NCBI RefSeq assembly: GCF_933775445.1
Contig: NC_065876.1
Location: 28,768,001-28,832,000 of the forward strand
Reading direction: 5' to 3'
Length of the DNA stretch: 64,000 nt
Origin: Argentina anserina
Lineage: Eukaryota > Streptophyta > Magnoliopsida > Rosales > Rosaceae
How positions within the stretch are numbered: position 1 is the stretch's first letter; the number at the start of each line of letters is the position of its first letter. Positions 1 through 12,277 of this stretch are shown piece after piece. The position numbers and the translations under genes were made by a program. The notes beneath the pieces were generated by a model. That model searched no databases. It had not been told where the DNA came from and saw only the letters and a list, made by a program, of their open reading frames with translations.

Positions 1-1
1 A

Positions 2-454
2 ATTGTGTCCTCCTCAGATTTCTACTACTTGGATTGTGGTCACGGGGACTTTCTTGGAAACAATAGCATATATGATCAACAAACACCTAGTGACAAAGGA
101 AATGGAGGGTCATGGTGCGGGCCTTTCAAAACATGGCAAACCATATATAATTATGATATAACATATGGTCTAACTGAAGACGAGGCTAAACTGGTTTTAG
201 GTGGAGAGGTGGCGCTTTGGTCTGAGCAAGCAGATCCTACAGTTTTGGATGCTCGAATTTGGCCACGAACTTCAGCAATGGCAGAGTCATTGTGGTCGGG
301 GAACCAGGATGAAAAGGGTAGGAAAAGATTTGCAGAGGCAACTGATCGCTTCAATGAATGGAGGAGTAGAATTGTTGCTAGAGGTGTCAGAGCGGAACCT
401 ATTCAGCCACTCTGGTGTATTAGGAACCCAGGAATGTGCAATGCATCCGCTTAA
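2..454 (+). CDS. Beta-hexosaminidase (GH20), C-terminal part; 5' end outside window
   Basis: Open frame from the window edge to a TAA at 452-454, about 150 residues. GH20 beta-N-acetylhexosaminidases release terminal GlcNAc or GalNAc from N-glycans and chitooligosaccharides; plant forms act in vacuole, plasma membrane or apoplast. The piece is the end of the catalytic barrel: [14 protein letters not shown], a [11 protein letters not shown] block, then [14 protein letters not shown], which holds aromatic residues of the GlcNAc pocket, and the tail RNPGMCN. The [10 protein letters not shown] segment and the tail look most like the Arabidopsis HEXO2 type, but I assign no symbol because the N-terminal half is missing. 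The frame is clean with no intron. The first in-window GTG codon is not the true start. The copia insertion begins about 115 bp after the stop, so the 3' UTR may be short or may end inside the element. Family call is confident; subtype is inference. Confidence 0.93.
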   Translation: MVSSSDFYYLDCGHGDFLGNNSIYDQQTPSDKGNGGSWCGPFKTWQTIYNYDITYGLTEDEAKLVLGGEVALWSEQADPTVLDARIWPRTSAMAESLWSGNQDEKGRKRFAEATDRFNEWRSRIVARGVRAEPIQPLWCIRNPGMCNASA

Positions 455-570
455 ACCATCGATCACATACCATATGCAAGGCTTTCAAATTTTCAATTCG
501 ATCATTTTCTTCGAGAAAATTAATAAGTTATACCGTTTAAATTCCAAGACGCACGATATTTATTAGTATA

Positions 571-778
571 TGGTATAGTATAATGAATACGAGAGTAATT
601 CGGATAATATTTATAATTTTATTAAATAATATGCGGGCCTATATATAGACATCACATATATCTAAATCTCATAGGATCCGCAATCCTAATATATTACAAA
701 GATGTAAATATATCTTTAACAGAAAACCTAGATAGGCTAAAATACACACAAAGGTAGAATAGTAATTCTCCCGGAACA
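571..778 (-). repeat. 3' LTR of copia element 1
   Basis: 208 bp, starting TGGTATAG and ending GGAACA. It aligns along its whole length with 10745-10952: shared blocks include GAATACGAGAGTAATT, CTCATAGGATCC and AATCCTAATATATTACA. It is the downstream LTR because the element is read on the minus strand. Confidence 0.9.
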
Positions 779-1039
779 CTCCTCCTTGTGTCGTATGTCT
801 AGATAGCATGGCGCACAACGTTGTTTCGATAAAAACCTTGTCAAGCAAAACAAAAACCTTGTGGGTAAAACAAAAGCTTGATCGAATGGAAAAGATCACA
901 ATGCACCAATTACTAATGATCTTGACATGTGATATAGATTCCCCTTGAAGTCTGCCAAACTCTAAAGTTCTGATAAACGACACATATCAATGTTTTTCAC
1001 ATGCTTCATAAAAGTATATTTAGGCAAAGACTTAGTTCC

Positions 1040-1290
1040 CTAATCCGCACTACTGGATATCGAATTCACTTGATTAATCTGAACATTCAAGAACTTTTGT
1101 TGTTGAACATTGTAGAAGAATTTAGGAAAAATATGCTTGGTGTTGTCTCCCTTAATAAAACCTAACTTAGTCTGCTCTATGCAAGCAACATTATCTTCAT
1201 AAATGCACGTAGGTTGATTAGTTGTAGAGACTAATTTACAAGTAGTAACAAGAGATTGCTTAGTGTATCTCCAAGATATCGCATGACCTG
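1040..1290 (-). pseudogene. Copia RNase H remnant, 3' end of pol of element 1
   Basis: Minus-strand translation contains CIYEDNVACIEQTKLGFIKG followed by NTKHIFPKFFYNVQQQ, the conserved plant copia RNase H block normally reading EDNAACI..K.G.IKGD.TKHI.PKFF. Upstream in the same open frame (to 1585) the translation changes abruptly to a gypsy protease-like segment, so the 181-residue ORF at 1040-1585 is a chimera made by the nested insertion, not a gene. Confidence 0.85.
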
Positions 1291-1302
1291 TCCAGTGCCA
1301 TG

Positions 1303-1375
1303 CGGGGTAGGAAACATAATAAGCATCATGTAGCCCGCAATACGGGGTAGGAAACATAATAAGCATCATGTAGCC
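1303..1375. repeat. 40-bp tandem duplication at the copia/gypsy junction
   Basis: The block GGGGTAGGAAACATAATAAG plus the following CATCATGTAG occurs at about 1304-1333 and again 40 bp later at about 1344-1373. It lies at the edge of the gypsy-derived insert and probably arose during its rearrangement. Confidence 0.85.
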
Positions 1376-3568
1376 TTCAATGAAGGTGCACATCTTGTTC
1401 AGTGTTGGTCGGCCAATGATCCCGTTATAAGAGCTGTGCGAACCGACTATGATGAATTCGGCTTCAATGTAAACCGTACACGGTGTTGTCCCAATGCGCA
1501 CCATCATTTGGTCTGATCTTAGCAGCTGAGTCACATCTTCTCCGGAAAAGCTGAGCAATGGTTCATGAGCTTTCACCCCTAGCATTCTATTTTCTCATAG
1601 CATCCTATGAAGAGGATGTTGACTGCGTCTATCATCATCTTCCTGACATCCCATTTTCCGTCCAGTATCGCCTCAATCAAAAATGCATCATCGTTTGGCA
1701 GTGTCACGCCAATCTCCTCTTCCTCGTTGAAGGTTATATGTTTCCAACCCTTATTTTGCTTTTTACTTGTGCTTGAGCCCTCAATGGCGTGTACCTGCTA
1801 TGGATACCGGCTTCTAGTATACTGCTTCTTTTCTTAGTTTGACATGTTTGTCATTGGGGCACCTATTTCAATTACATTGATGCGCCTCAAAGTTTCTACT
1901 ACAGCTGCGACAATTTGTTGCGCCCTAGGCCGCTTTTCTTGGCCTGTGTTGTCTCCTAGCCCGGATTGGCTGAAATGACCTGCATTCATTTGTATTGTGG
2001 CCCTCATCTTTGTGAAACTTTCACCATTTTCTTGTATCTCTGGTCGTCTTGGGGTTCTGAGGCCGCATTGGCTTCTTGAGCATTACTTTGTTCTTATTGT
2101 ACAACTCGTCCAAGGATTCTTCCCTCTCTTGCGCTCTGTCACATTGACTTGCTGGAAGTCCCTTTTATTCTGACGCTCTCCACCATGCTCCTTGTACCTA
2201 TCTTAGCCAATGTGCTCGTCGCAATTGCGCGCTACTTCGTGGTTTGACTGCTGCCAATCTCGTTTTCTATCCCCTCTGCGCCCTTCACCCACTGCGGCCT
2301 TTGCCGGTCATGCAAAAGTAACTGGTGCGAGGCAGGCGAACGTGGCGAGCTACCCTTATTTGATGGGACATGCGTTTGATTTTCGCCATAGGTTACATAC
2401 TTCACCGCTTATCATGATCTCGTTATACGATGCGTTCTTCATTCGTGCCTCGAGGTTGACATGGAAGAGGAATCCTGTCTACCGTAGTCCCTATTTAAAA
2501 GCCGTCAGAGCCAGCGTTTTGTTGAGGTTTCGGCATTTTGATGCGGCCATTTGCCACCTCATGACAAAGGGTCTGTGCGTTTCCGCGTCTTCATTCTTTA
2601 CATGGAACATGCCATCCGTGATGTGTGCGGTTCCCGCCATAAGGATGAATATGTTAAGGAACGTTATGGTCAGTTACGAGAAAGAGTCTATGGTGTTCGG
2701 GGGCTGCTCGAAGAACCAGTCCATTTCATCGCCATCCAAGGTTTTGTTGAAGAAGTGGTGTAGTATCCCGTCATTGAACTCCCAGGGTCACTTTTTTAAA
2801 GTTTTCGATGTGGTGGAATGGGTCCCCTTCCCCCTTGTAGGGCATAGTTTTCAGGCTTTTAGACTATGGCGGTCTTACTGTGTTCAAAATGCGGGTAGTG
2901 AATGGTCCTAGCCGTGCAGTGAAGAATATCTAGTAACAAGGGGGTTTGTCACCTTCTGTTCAATTTCGTCCAAGCGCCTAAGAAGCAGAGGCATTATGTT
3001 TTTGTCTGAACTGTTCTCATCTAGAGTGTGGGGATGTGATGGGGCAGTAGAGCTCTCCTTTCCATTATTAGAATTCTGCACTCACTTGGGGAGACAGAGG
3101 GTGACCGTCGCCGCACAGTTCGTTAGGGTTGAGAATGAGGTCTATGCTTACCGTGTGTTTGTTTTCCGACTACGCGCTGCTTTCCTGCTTTGACTTTTCC
3201 CGCTGCCTATGGCACTCGGCCACATCGAGCATTTTCTTTAGGTCATCGAGTTGAGCTTGAAGAGCCGTAGTCTATCTTCTTTCGGCCTCCTCTCGTTGTC
3301 TGCTCGCCGTAAAGTCTTTTATCACAATTTCTAGTTTCACCGCCACTACAGGGTCTAGTGTTGTGCCAGCCTCTGCCTATGCTGTGATAGCTCTTGATGC
3401 TGGAGTCAGAACAGTGAGGTCCGTGACTGGAGAGTGAGGGTGTGGTCGAGGCTGAGGTCCGTGGCATTTCCCTCAGTCGCGTTATGGGGCAAGAGGTTTC
3501 TCATGTTATGGAAGTTTAAAATTTTTGTTATATCTTGCATGTCACAGGTAGTATAAGGAGCTTTTCGT

Positions 3569-3592
3569 TGCGGTATCCCACATACAATGCCA
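3569..3592 (-). other. Gypsy primer-binding-like site
   Basis: Minus strand reads TTGGCATTGTATGTGGGATA. It resembles the TTGGCGCCGTCTGTGGGA start of many plant gypsy internal regions. It sits between the LTR-like stretch and gag, as expected. Confidence 0.5.
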
Positions 3593-4429
3593 ATTTTAAC
3601 GTAGTGAATTACCAAGGTAGTTGATACACTTAGTTAGTGGTTTGTGGTCCTTGATGTGCACTAAATTCCTTTCCTGTCAAATAAAGCACACAAGTAGGTT
3701 AGCGGAGAACCGCGGCTGGGTGGCCTTCAACTCTCAATGTCTAAGTTAGGTTGTGAATTTGTCAGAGTAATAGTAATAGTGTTGATTACTTACCAAAATA
3801 GGAAATATAATTAACATGTATAGCTGGGCTGAGGTGAACTGAGTACCGTTTCCGATGTGGGACTTGGCCCTGTCAAAGTGTTCTTCTGAGGATCATTTAG
3901 GGGCGTGCGTGTGGGCCTGTCCGCAATGCGTTCTGGGCACTGAGTAGTTTGTTGTGCAGCTATCGTTGCTGACTTTGCGTCCGCATGGTTGTCTTGGGCT
4001 ATCTCTGGTTGTAAGCGTGTTAGAGACAACGCTGATTATGGCTAGACATAAGCCTATGCCAACATCGATCTCGTCACTTTAACAATATCTACAAAGCCAT
4101 CGGGTATGGAATCCGCGATTTTCTAGAGGTAGATAATGTGTTGCACTTCTAACTCACTTTGAGTAGTGCGAGGATCATATTGAGACATAGTGGGGACACA
4201 CCATGTCAATTCCTGACGTTCATTTGAGATGATAACATTCTCATCTCCCCCCAACGAGGGGAAGCATGTCTCATTAAAGTGACAATCTACAAATCTTGCA
4301 GTAAAGAGATCTTCGGAGGTTAGTTCTAAGCAGTTTTATAGCCAATACAGTAAAGGTCAATTCCTGACCTTCTGGATAATAGTTGGGGAATTATAGCCAA
4401 TATAGATACCTAATCGTCTCTGAAGACCC

Positions 4430-5365
4430 ATCTTAGTGCGCAATGGAGGCGTAATAACGGCGCAACAAAATATGCGTGAGTGTGAAATATTGGGTTCGTA
4501 ACCAGTGACCATTTGGTACGCACTAAACACTTAGTTTTCCGCGGGTATCTAAAGAATAGGTGTCGCTACATGTAACACTGCATACCCCCACGCGTAGACC
4601 AGAAGGTTAGTACCCATAACCATACCCCAAGTAACAAGCTGAAGACGCTTGATGGTAGTCTCTGCTAGACCGTTATGTGAATGATTTGAGGAATGAGATG
4701 TTCAACTTCGATCCCAATAGACATGCAGTAATCATCAAAGGTCTTGGAGATGAATTCTCTAGTATTATCCAATCTCATGGATTTGATAGGATGGTTATGG
4801 TGGTGAGCCCTAAGTTTGATGATCTCAACCAATAACTTAGCAAATACAACATTGCTTGTGGATAACAAAGCGTCGTTTGACCAACACGTCAATACATCAA
4901 CCAAAACCATAGAATATCTAAAAGGTATGTATTCTAGTTGAATAGGTCCATAAATGTCACCTTGAATACGTTGTAAGAATGAAATGTTCTCGGTTGAAGC
5001 CTTAGGAAATGAAGGACTTCCTTGGAATTTAACAAGAGAACAAGATTTGCAAAATGAGTGATGGGCATTAAGGCATTAGAAATAACGGGAGGCAACACAT
5101 GCTCTTATGAAGGAGGGGACACTGCCGCCAGTGGCATAGATGTCGTGTGGTTGTCAAGAGGGCTCGACTCGGCCTGGCCTTGCAAGGGACGGGTTGGCTC
5201 GGCCTCATTGTGTGGAGCATAGGTGAGGTGGTCCTCCAATTGCTTCCGGCACTTAATTAATGGATGATAGTGTGAATTCTTGAGGATTCTAATCATCATA
5301 TCACGTCTAGGGTGCCCAAGACAGGCATGCCAATGCATATAAGAGTCCGAATTACAAAAATGCAA
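4430..5365 (-). pseudogene. Copia GAG-pre-integrase and integrase remnant (element 1)
   Basis: The upstream piece (5365-5105) encodes MHWHACLGHPRRDMMIRIL, the GAG-pre-integrase block with its LGHP motif. Further on (4910-4665) comes the integrase core: DVLTCWSNDALLSTSN, then SMRLDNTREF..., where copia usually has R.DNAGEF, and IGIEVEHLIP. Stops and frameshifts separate the pieces. After 4665 the frame shift leads into a C-terminal segment resembling LGYGYGY...VPNGH. Copia element 2 carries the same region at 20533-21100. Confidence 0.8.
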
Positions 5366-6662
5366 GCAACCACATATGATTCAAAGATTCGAATAGAGGT
5401 AAGATACAAACTATTCCCAGACTCTTCATCTTATTTAAGATGCGGCATTTGTCTGCTTTCTCAAAGGTACCACAAATATTCCTCTCTATTTTCAACATAA
5501 GTATCGAGGTGAAAACCATTAGCACGTATGTCCTTAAAACTTAGCAAGATACAGGAGACTTCGGCGCATAAAGAGCGTCAACGACGTTGAGAGTAGTACC
5601 ATTAAGCAGCAAGAAAGAAGCGGTGTCTCTTCCTTGAGTGATGGATTTGGAGCCAATCATTATAGATATCGAAGAAGTCCAAAACACTAGATCCATGAAT
5701 AACTACATGTGCTGTAGAACAGTGTGAGCAGTTACGCAATTAGTAAGACACTCGATTTCGTCACGGGACATCTACAATATAACAATTAAGAAGTCAGCGA
5801 CATGGTGAAGATTTCTAGACAATACACCGTAGAATATTGTAAGAAAAGGGATCAGAACAAAGTGCAATATCATCGAGTGTATCACATGGCAATAGTACTA
5901 CATTCTTCAGCTAAAGAGTTAATAAAAACATGGCATTGAAGTAGTGAAATACCAAACGCTAAACTAGGGTGGTAAAACTATCCAAAAAATGGTGTGAAAA
6001 CACATTTAAAGAACTCCGCTAAGTGTAGATAACAGACTAGGAGAAAACCAAAAAAGTTAATATGTCAAAATAACTCAAAACCAGGTGTAATTTGGACTGA
6101 GAAAACGTTGTAGCAAAAATGTTGGAAAAATGTCGGAAAAATAATGAGAAACGCTGGAAACCGGCAGCCCCGGTGGCCGGAACGGATCAGTATGAGTACC
6201 GATGCAGCAGTATCGGCAAGGGACGGACATAGATGCTGGAGCGGCGCCAGGCATCCGAAAATCAGCCAGACTGCTGAAATGTCCGGATACCCCAAAACAG
6301 TGGCCGGATATGGCAGAGACCAAAAACAAAGTCACTTTTGACTTTCCGAGGTTCGTTTTCCAAATTTGAAGTGTCAAATTCAAAATGTAGTGCTATTAGG
6401 TCTATATAACCCAAAAGAGTCCAATTTAAAAACCACAAGAGTTGTAAATGTTGACCATCATACTAAGTGTAAGATAAATAAAATTTTTAGGAGATCGACT
6501 TGTAATCAAGGAAACAAAAAATTTATTGAATGTCAATTTTTAATAGATCGCAAACGACCTTCTAATTCCAAAATCAAAAGACTAATACAAAGTCAATGAA
6601 AATAACAATGGCAAAGCCATAATGATACTTGAAATCTTAAATCTAGAATAAACTAAATGCGA

Positions 6663-7730
6663 CTAATCAAAGTTTGGAGTATCCATTGTAGGTGTTAGAG
6701 TCTTAGCCTTAGAAGCAAGGAGCTCGGGCTTCATGGAGATGTGTTGAGTCTCGATCTTGGGTTCTTCATCCACATGGTTCGATTTGGATTGTAGAAACTT
6801 CTTATAGGTGGAGTATGTCTTGATCATTTCCTTGCTAGCTCGACAATCGCAATAAAATACTTGAAGGAGCCACATTTGAAGCGTGAAGACTTGCCATGAC
6901 AGGAGCTGGAGGCAGGAGGAGGTGCACGGCCTCCTTGATGGTTCAGACGGGGACGGCCTCCCCTGGAGGGTGCACCATCACCACCATCACAAGTCCAAGT
7001 GTTGGACCAGGGCCTAGAACAGCCGTGTTGCCTCCCACCACGAGAGTTTTACCTTGTTGCTGGTATGGAGTGTTTTTCTCGTTTGATTCTTTTACTAAGG
7101 AGCTTTCTCATAGTTAGATTGTGGCGAAGTAATCTTTTTAGTGCCACTAGGTCAATTATTGTTGTTGAGGAGGATCTCTAAGTGTCTCTCTTTCTTTGCC
7201 AAGAGTCCCATTATGTCTGCGAATGTCTGGAATCTTCATTTCCTCTACATGAGTGCGGTATGTATGAACTTGAACCTCATAGTTGATTCGAAACGTGTCC
7301 AACTTCTTATAGAGAAGATCTTGGTTGGTCATGATGGCACCAATGGTGCCAAGGTCAGATTGCAGACATAGCATATCCTAGTTGAAATCATCCACTCTCT
7401 TATAATCCAATAGACATATATTATCCCATCTAATAGACAACTTAGGGAGGAGCTTATCATGAATGATGTTGTACTGCAAGCGAAGTTTGTACCAAAGTTC
7501 TTTAAGATCTTTTATGTTCAAGTTTGTCTCTTGAGGATAGCATGGATGTGACGTCTCATAAAGATGAGAGTTTGAGTCTTGGTCATAGCGGGGAAAATAG
7601 CATAAGGGTCGGCAAACATGCCTAGTATCCCTCGGCTCTCAAAAGCGAGCTCCATGTCGAAGACCCAGCGATGGTATTCCTTTCCTTCAAGATCAAGAAG
7701 GCCAAATTCCAGTCGCGATGGCGACAACAT
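6663..7730 (-). pseudogene. Copia gag remnant (element 1)
   Basis: Minus-strand fragments: LDLEGKEYHRWVFDMELAFE (7730-7518) is the start of a UBN2-type gag (L.G.NY..W..D.E..L). It is followed by a piece with YKKLDTFRINYEVQ (7374-7156) and a C-terminal piece with YSTYKKFLQSKSNHVDEEPK (6875-6663). Stops separate the pieces. The GC-rich stretch at 6065-6383 between gag and integrase is also found in copia element 2 at 21724-22005. Confidence 0.65.
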
Positions 7731-8255
7731 CTACAAAATAAACACCAAATCGATTAGATTCAAATATAACAAGAATTATAAGGGGTGACGTATTTGGTCA
7801 TAAGAAAAATCGATACAAACAACGATACTCACGATCGCACCCAAAATAACATTGCACACAGGCGACCACATGAAATCGAATAGCTTCCCTTTTAAAAACA
7901 ATTGTGACTCCCCCATGACCATCACACGAAAAACATCGACCAAAGAGAAGAGTGGTGAGTTCCTTCGTTTGGCCTCATCCGCAGTATAAGAACGGCGGGA
8001 GATTGAAAAAAGACGAATATTGCCCGATATATTATATCTATACATTCAAAATCCGGAACGTTAATTAAAAGTTACATTTGAAAGATTAGAGAAAGTGGGA
8101 GTAGTTTCTCTTGAGCGAAGATGTTTCTTTTGAAGTTAGCGTTGCTTGAGTGAATATGGCGGAGGAGCAATTTTGAATGATTTGATGTGGAGTCTTGCAG
8201 GGAAAAAGTCAATTTTGCGGGGTGAATGCAGAGGAGGCCCTGTGGAGTTGCGGGG

Positions 8256-10521
8256 TGATCGGTTCGATTACTCGAGATCAATATTAACCCTGTAAGCATG
8301 TTAGTAGTATAAAGCAAGAGGGTATCGTTCACAAACCGGGGATCCAACCAGGGTAAAGAATCACAAACATTTAACAACGAATTCATAAGAGTTTAAAAGA
8401 TTTGAGATATATTTCGGTTCCAACAGAAAATAAATCTAAACTAATATATACATTTGATCAACCAACCAACACATAAGCAATTACCAAAAAAATAACATAA
8501 GAACAAAGGTAACGAAATCTAATCTCAATTAAGTTCATGCCGTAAGGTTCATTATACATCCTAGAATCGGTTATGCAGTTAAGTTCCTCCCAAGGTTCCT
8601 AACTCAATGACACTTTAACACATTCGAACTCAGTCCCAACCTCATTCGAAATCTAACATACTTATCCTACCATGCAACTTCAAAGCCATGCATATTGAAT
8701 TCATTAAGCATGTCACCTACTTAACCAACAATCATGCAATTCCAAAAATCACATAGAAAAGATAAACATATTCAAATACACAAGTCTAACCGAACCTAGG
8801 CAATAATCGGTGAAGGTGACAAAGAACAAACAATTAATCAACTCCCAAGTATCAAAATCATTTATAACTTTGGATTATTACACATGCGACGTCAACTTCC
8901 GGGTATCAAACACACACGTAAGTAAGAACACACCGAAAATCATTTAAATAAATAAACAGAAATTCATGGCATAAAACCTAAAATCATTGAATTAAAAATC
9001 GAAAACCTTAATTCATGATTTCATTCAAAAGTTACAAATATCTCATAGACAAGAATAAAAATAACTTTAACAAAACCTAAACATAAATCATCCAAGAACA
9101 AGAACATAAAAACCCGAAAACTTAACATGAAGATCAAAGAGTTACACTTTATAATTCTCCTCCCAAGGTTCCTTACAAATATAGCACGAGATCTTCAAGA
9201 GTATGGTATCCTAGGCTCCCAAGCTTTGGACAGAAAATATGGTGAAGGTTTGTGAATTCGGATTCTATGGTTCTTGGTGAATGAAAGTGTTTGGGCAGAG
9301 CTTTGGCAAATCTTGTGAGCAAGGTTGATGATCATTTTATGTGGAAACGAGGTGTTATATATAGAGGAAGAAACCCAAGGGAGGATGGCCACAAAGTCCA
9401 CAAAGTCCACAAAGTTGAAACCAAATTGGTTGAGGTTTCCTAGATTCGGCAGATCTGACCTTTGTGCCTTGTTGTGGCCATACCTTTCTCTAGAAAATAG
9501 ATATTGAGATGATTCCAACTGGCAATTTCAACTAGACTTCCGTGGATTTTCATCCATATATCATACACTTTCTCAATCATTCTGAGCTGTCCAGGGGAGC
9601 CCGTCAAAGTTGGATGATCTGCACTGCCAGAATAATGATTTCTATAAGGATTGCATATCTTTTGCATTAATTGCATATCTTCTTCCTCTTTTAATGCTGA
9701 TTTCTTTTGCACAAATTTCTTCATTTGAATTAGTGAGGCACCAAAAGTGTTAATTGTTGCAGCCATGTTTGATTTTCTTACCTCTCCTCATTAAATTTAC
9801 TGCATGCATTCTTTGACTTTCTTGCCTCTTCTCATTTAATTTGCTGCATGCCTTCTTTGACATTCTTTGGTGCAGAGATTTATGGAGATTCTGATACATA
9901 TTTGTGCTCTATATGCAGGAGGAACAAAGTCCCAAGTTTCCCTCATAGCTCTTGGATCAAAAGCAAATCAATGGCTGAGATAATTCCGCGGAGTTCACTG
10001 GAACTCCGATCAATGATTCGGTCATATCTCCCTGTAGGAATAAGATATTGATTTTATTCCAAATCCTACAGAAACTAGACTCACATAGCTTTCTATTGAT
10101 ATAAGGTACGTCTTCTATCTCGATCGGAGCTATCCAGGGGACTCCGTCGAAGTTGGACTACGAATCTTAACAGCATTTTCATTCTTGCATTGATTGGGCT
10201 TTTAAGTGTATCTTCTTCTCTTTCCTTGTGGAACTAGGATTGTTTTCCTTCTCCAACATGGATTTGTATTTCCTAATAAGAATAAGTACGTTAGAAACAA
10301 ATAAATACGAAAGGATGAATCATACTCGAACAATGAATCATATCTCAACAAGGATTATTAACACTTAGCACGATTTCATCATCAATTCATTCATAATTGA
10401 TATAAGCTCTACCTAGACACTTATTCATACAAAAGAAACTAAAACATACTAAATAAGAGGTAACAAAGACTAAGAATAGGGCATAAACGCATTAAGAACG
10501 TCACACTTTGTGCTCCTATCA
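8256..10521 (-). mobile_element. 2.27-kb solo-LTR-like insertion inside copia element 1
   Basis: Plus strand begins TGATCGG and ends CCTATCA, and both sides carry CGGGG (8251-8255 and 10522-10526), a 5-bp target duplication. TG...CA ends with a 5-bp duplication point to an LTR retroelement, either a long solo LTR or a coding-free LARD-type element. On the minus strand it opens TGATAGGAGCACAAAGTGTG. I see no gag, protease or polymerase motif in any frame; the longest frames (104-108 codons) have no recognisable domain. It interrupts the GC-rich leader of the copia element and is therefore younger than it. Confidence 0.7.
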
Positions 10522-10744
10522 CGGGGGCAGGGGCTGTAGGGTCGGCCGAAGGGGCTGCGTGGGTGTGGTCAGAGGCTAGGAAGCCGTGCAAGGATTTCGC
10601 CAACGAGGAGCGTCGACGGAAAAAGGTCACCGAGAGCCAAAAAATAAAGACGACTGGCGAAGAAAAGGAGAAAATATGGATTTTTCTATTGGTTTTTCTA
10701 GGGCTCTAAAAGTTCAGGGTTTTAGAGCAAAATACGTGATAACG

Positions 10745-10952
10745 TGGTGCATTATATTGAATACGAGAGTAATTATGATAATAACTGTAATTTTATTGAA
10801 TGATATGAGGCTTATATATGCATCATATAGACTTAAAATCTCATAGGATCCGGAATCCTAATATATTACAGAGATGAAAATCTATCTCTAACATGAAACC
10901 TAAATAGGCTAAGACGCACACACAAGTGTGTATGAGTAATTCACTCAAAACA
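10745..10952 (-). repeat. 5' LTR of copia element 1
   Basis: 208 bp, TGGTGCAT...AAAACA, homologous to 571-778. Just inside it, the minus strand reads GTTATCACG, a degraded primer-binding site; copia element 2 has GTTATCATG at the same place. Confidence 0.9.
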
Positions 10953-12143
10953 GTATAAACCATAACTTTTTTTTTTGAAGATGATGAATACTTTCGTTTA
11001 GATCTAAGACAAAAGCCAAATAAAGACATCTACACGTCCACTCGCTACCACATTTTCAGGGTAGACAAGGATTCATGGCAAAACTAAAGGGACACATATC
11101 CCGCTCAAGCACCATGTTATAACAACTCGTGATCTACATGGGAAGAAACATAACCAACAAACTAACAAAACTAGAGTTCAAAGCAAAAAAAAAAAACTAA
11201 ACTAAACTAAAACCAAAATAAAAGAAAAAACAAAAGAGGCGGAGTCCTTCTGGATTGAGCATAAGCATGAATTCCGAGATACCGCCAATGCCAAATTTCC
11301 AATCTCCCAGAGGAGACTCTCACGACGATCACTTACAAGGCATCGTCATCTCCACTCATGGTTCCGAGCCGCACCATTCTCCACGCCCAAACGAAATTGA
11401 GTTGCCTTAGCATCACTTGATGTAGCTGATCAATCTTAACCACTCCTCTGTGCCAGTCTTTAAAGTTAATCAATTCCGAATCCTTGGTCGCTCGTTGAGG
11501 TCGGGCTTGGCTAGAGATGCTTTCACCAATGAGCACTTGTCAGAAAAGCCGACCTGTCCAGTGATGGGGACCGTAACTGCTCTATTCACAACGCCGAGCA
11601 GGTTGGGAAGATGGAGAGGCCACCAAAGTGCTACAATGCAGGCAACCCACTATATAATAGAAGCATTCTCCCGACTCCCGGCCAATGTCATATACATGGT
11701 ACACTTCAACTTAACCAGTATGGATGAGTCGATGACGGAGCCCGACTCATCACGCATGTATTAGGGTACAGGGCTACAGATGCCCTCTAGCTAGGATGGC
11801 ATACTTGTGACAAGTCTCATTGGATTATACACCATTAATTTCTACACTATTATTCTTCCTTATTCTTATATATAAGGAGGACACGTCACACTATATCATA
11901 TACTCTTAAGTTCTAACTCTTCGATCCCCCAAAGTTCATACCCTCGAGTCTTGACCCTTTTAAGTTTTAACTAAGTAGAACTTGCACCCTTTTATTATTC
12001 GATCGAATGTATGTTGTCATCTTATAAATTTAATTGACTATTGTTGTGAAAATGTAACCATAAAATGAATTAAATAAGAAACTTTATACTTTAATTTTAA
12101 AGTGAGTTAAATAAGGAATTCAGTATTTTCACCTTTATATAGG

Positions 12144-12145
<2 letters not shown>
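10953..12145. other. Intergenic, unassigned
   Basis: No supportable gene. A T-run at 10969-10977 followed by mixed sequence could be the tail of an old minus-strand retroposed sequence. The open frames at 11333-11764 on both strands show no domain I recognise. AT-rich sequence follows from 11820. Confidence 0.5.

Positions 12146-12176
<31 letters not shown>
12146..12176. repeat. (AT)n microsatellite
   Basis: Uninterrupted alternating A/T run of about 31 bp. Confidence 0.95.
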
Positions 12177-12177
<1 letters not shown>

Positions 12178-12277
12178 CTATATGAGCCCTTTTAATCAGG
12201 GACAGAACTAGGATTTGACATTAGAAGGGTTCAAAAATGTCTCAACAACGTAAAACAACAAAGAAAATCGTAAATGA

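Larger units (their letters stand above)
1295..4045 (-). mobile_element. Ty3/gypsy fragment (LTR, gag, start of protease) nested in copia element 1
   Basis: Minus strand from high to low coordinates: a non-coding, LTR-like stretch (about 4045-3605), a primer-binding-like site at 3592-3569, a frame-broken gag region (about 3470-1700; one readable piece is PFHHIENFKKVTLG), and a protease-proximal block near 1585-1390 containing SSYNGIIGRPTLNKM, which matches the gypsy motif S.YN.I.GR..L. Both boundaries are placed by where similarity to copia element 2 stops and resumes: CATCGATCTCGTCACTTT at about 4062 corresponds to 20212 in element 2. RT, integrase and the second LTR are absent. The long plus-strand frame at 2210-2911 is antisense to gag. 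Confidence 0.7.
571..10952 (-). mobile_element. Ty1/copia LTR retrotransposon 1, degenerate, with nested insertions
   Basis: Two direct LTR copies bound the element (571-778 and 10745-10952), each TG...CA, and both are flanked by GTATA (566-570 and 10953-10957), a 5-bp target-site duplication. Internal order on the minus strand is gag (7730-6663), GAG-pre-integrase and integrase (5365-4430) and RNase H (about 1290-1040), the copia order. No reading frame is intact. The purine-rich tract next to the 3' LTR (minus strand, 779-792) is the expected polypurine tract. The total length of 10.4 kb is inflated by a gypsy fragment at about 1295-4045 and a 2.27-kb element at 8256-10521. The two LTRs are visibly diverged, so the insertion is old. 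Confidence 0.9.

Noticed and set aside
2210..2911. 233-codon plus-strand frame
   Set aside because: It is the reverse of a gypsy gag region whose minus-strand translation shows gag-like text; it has no domain of its own.
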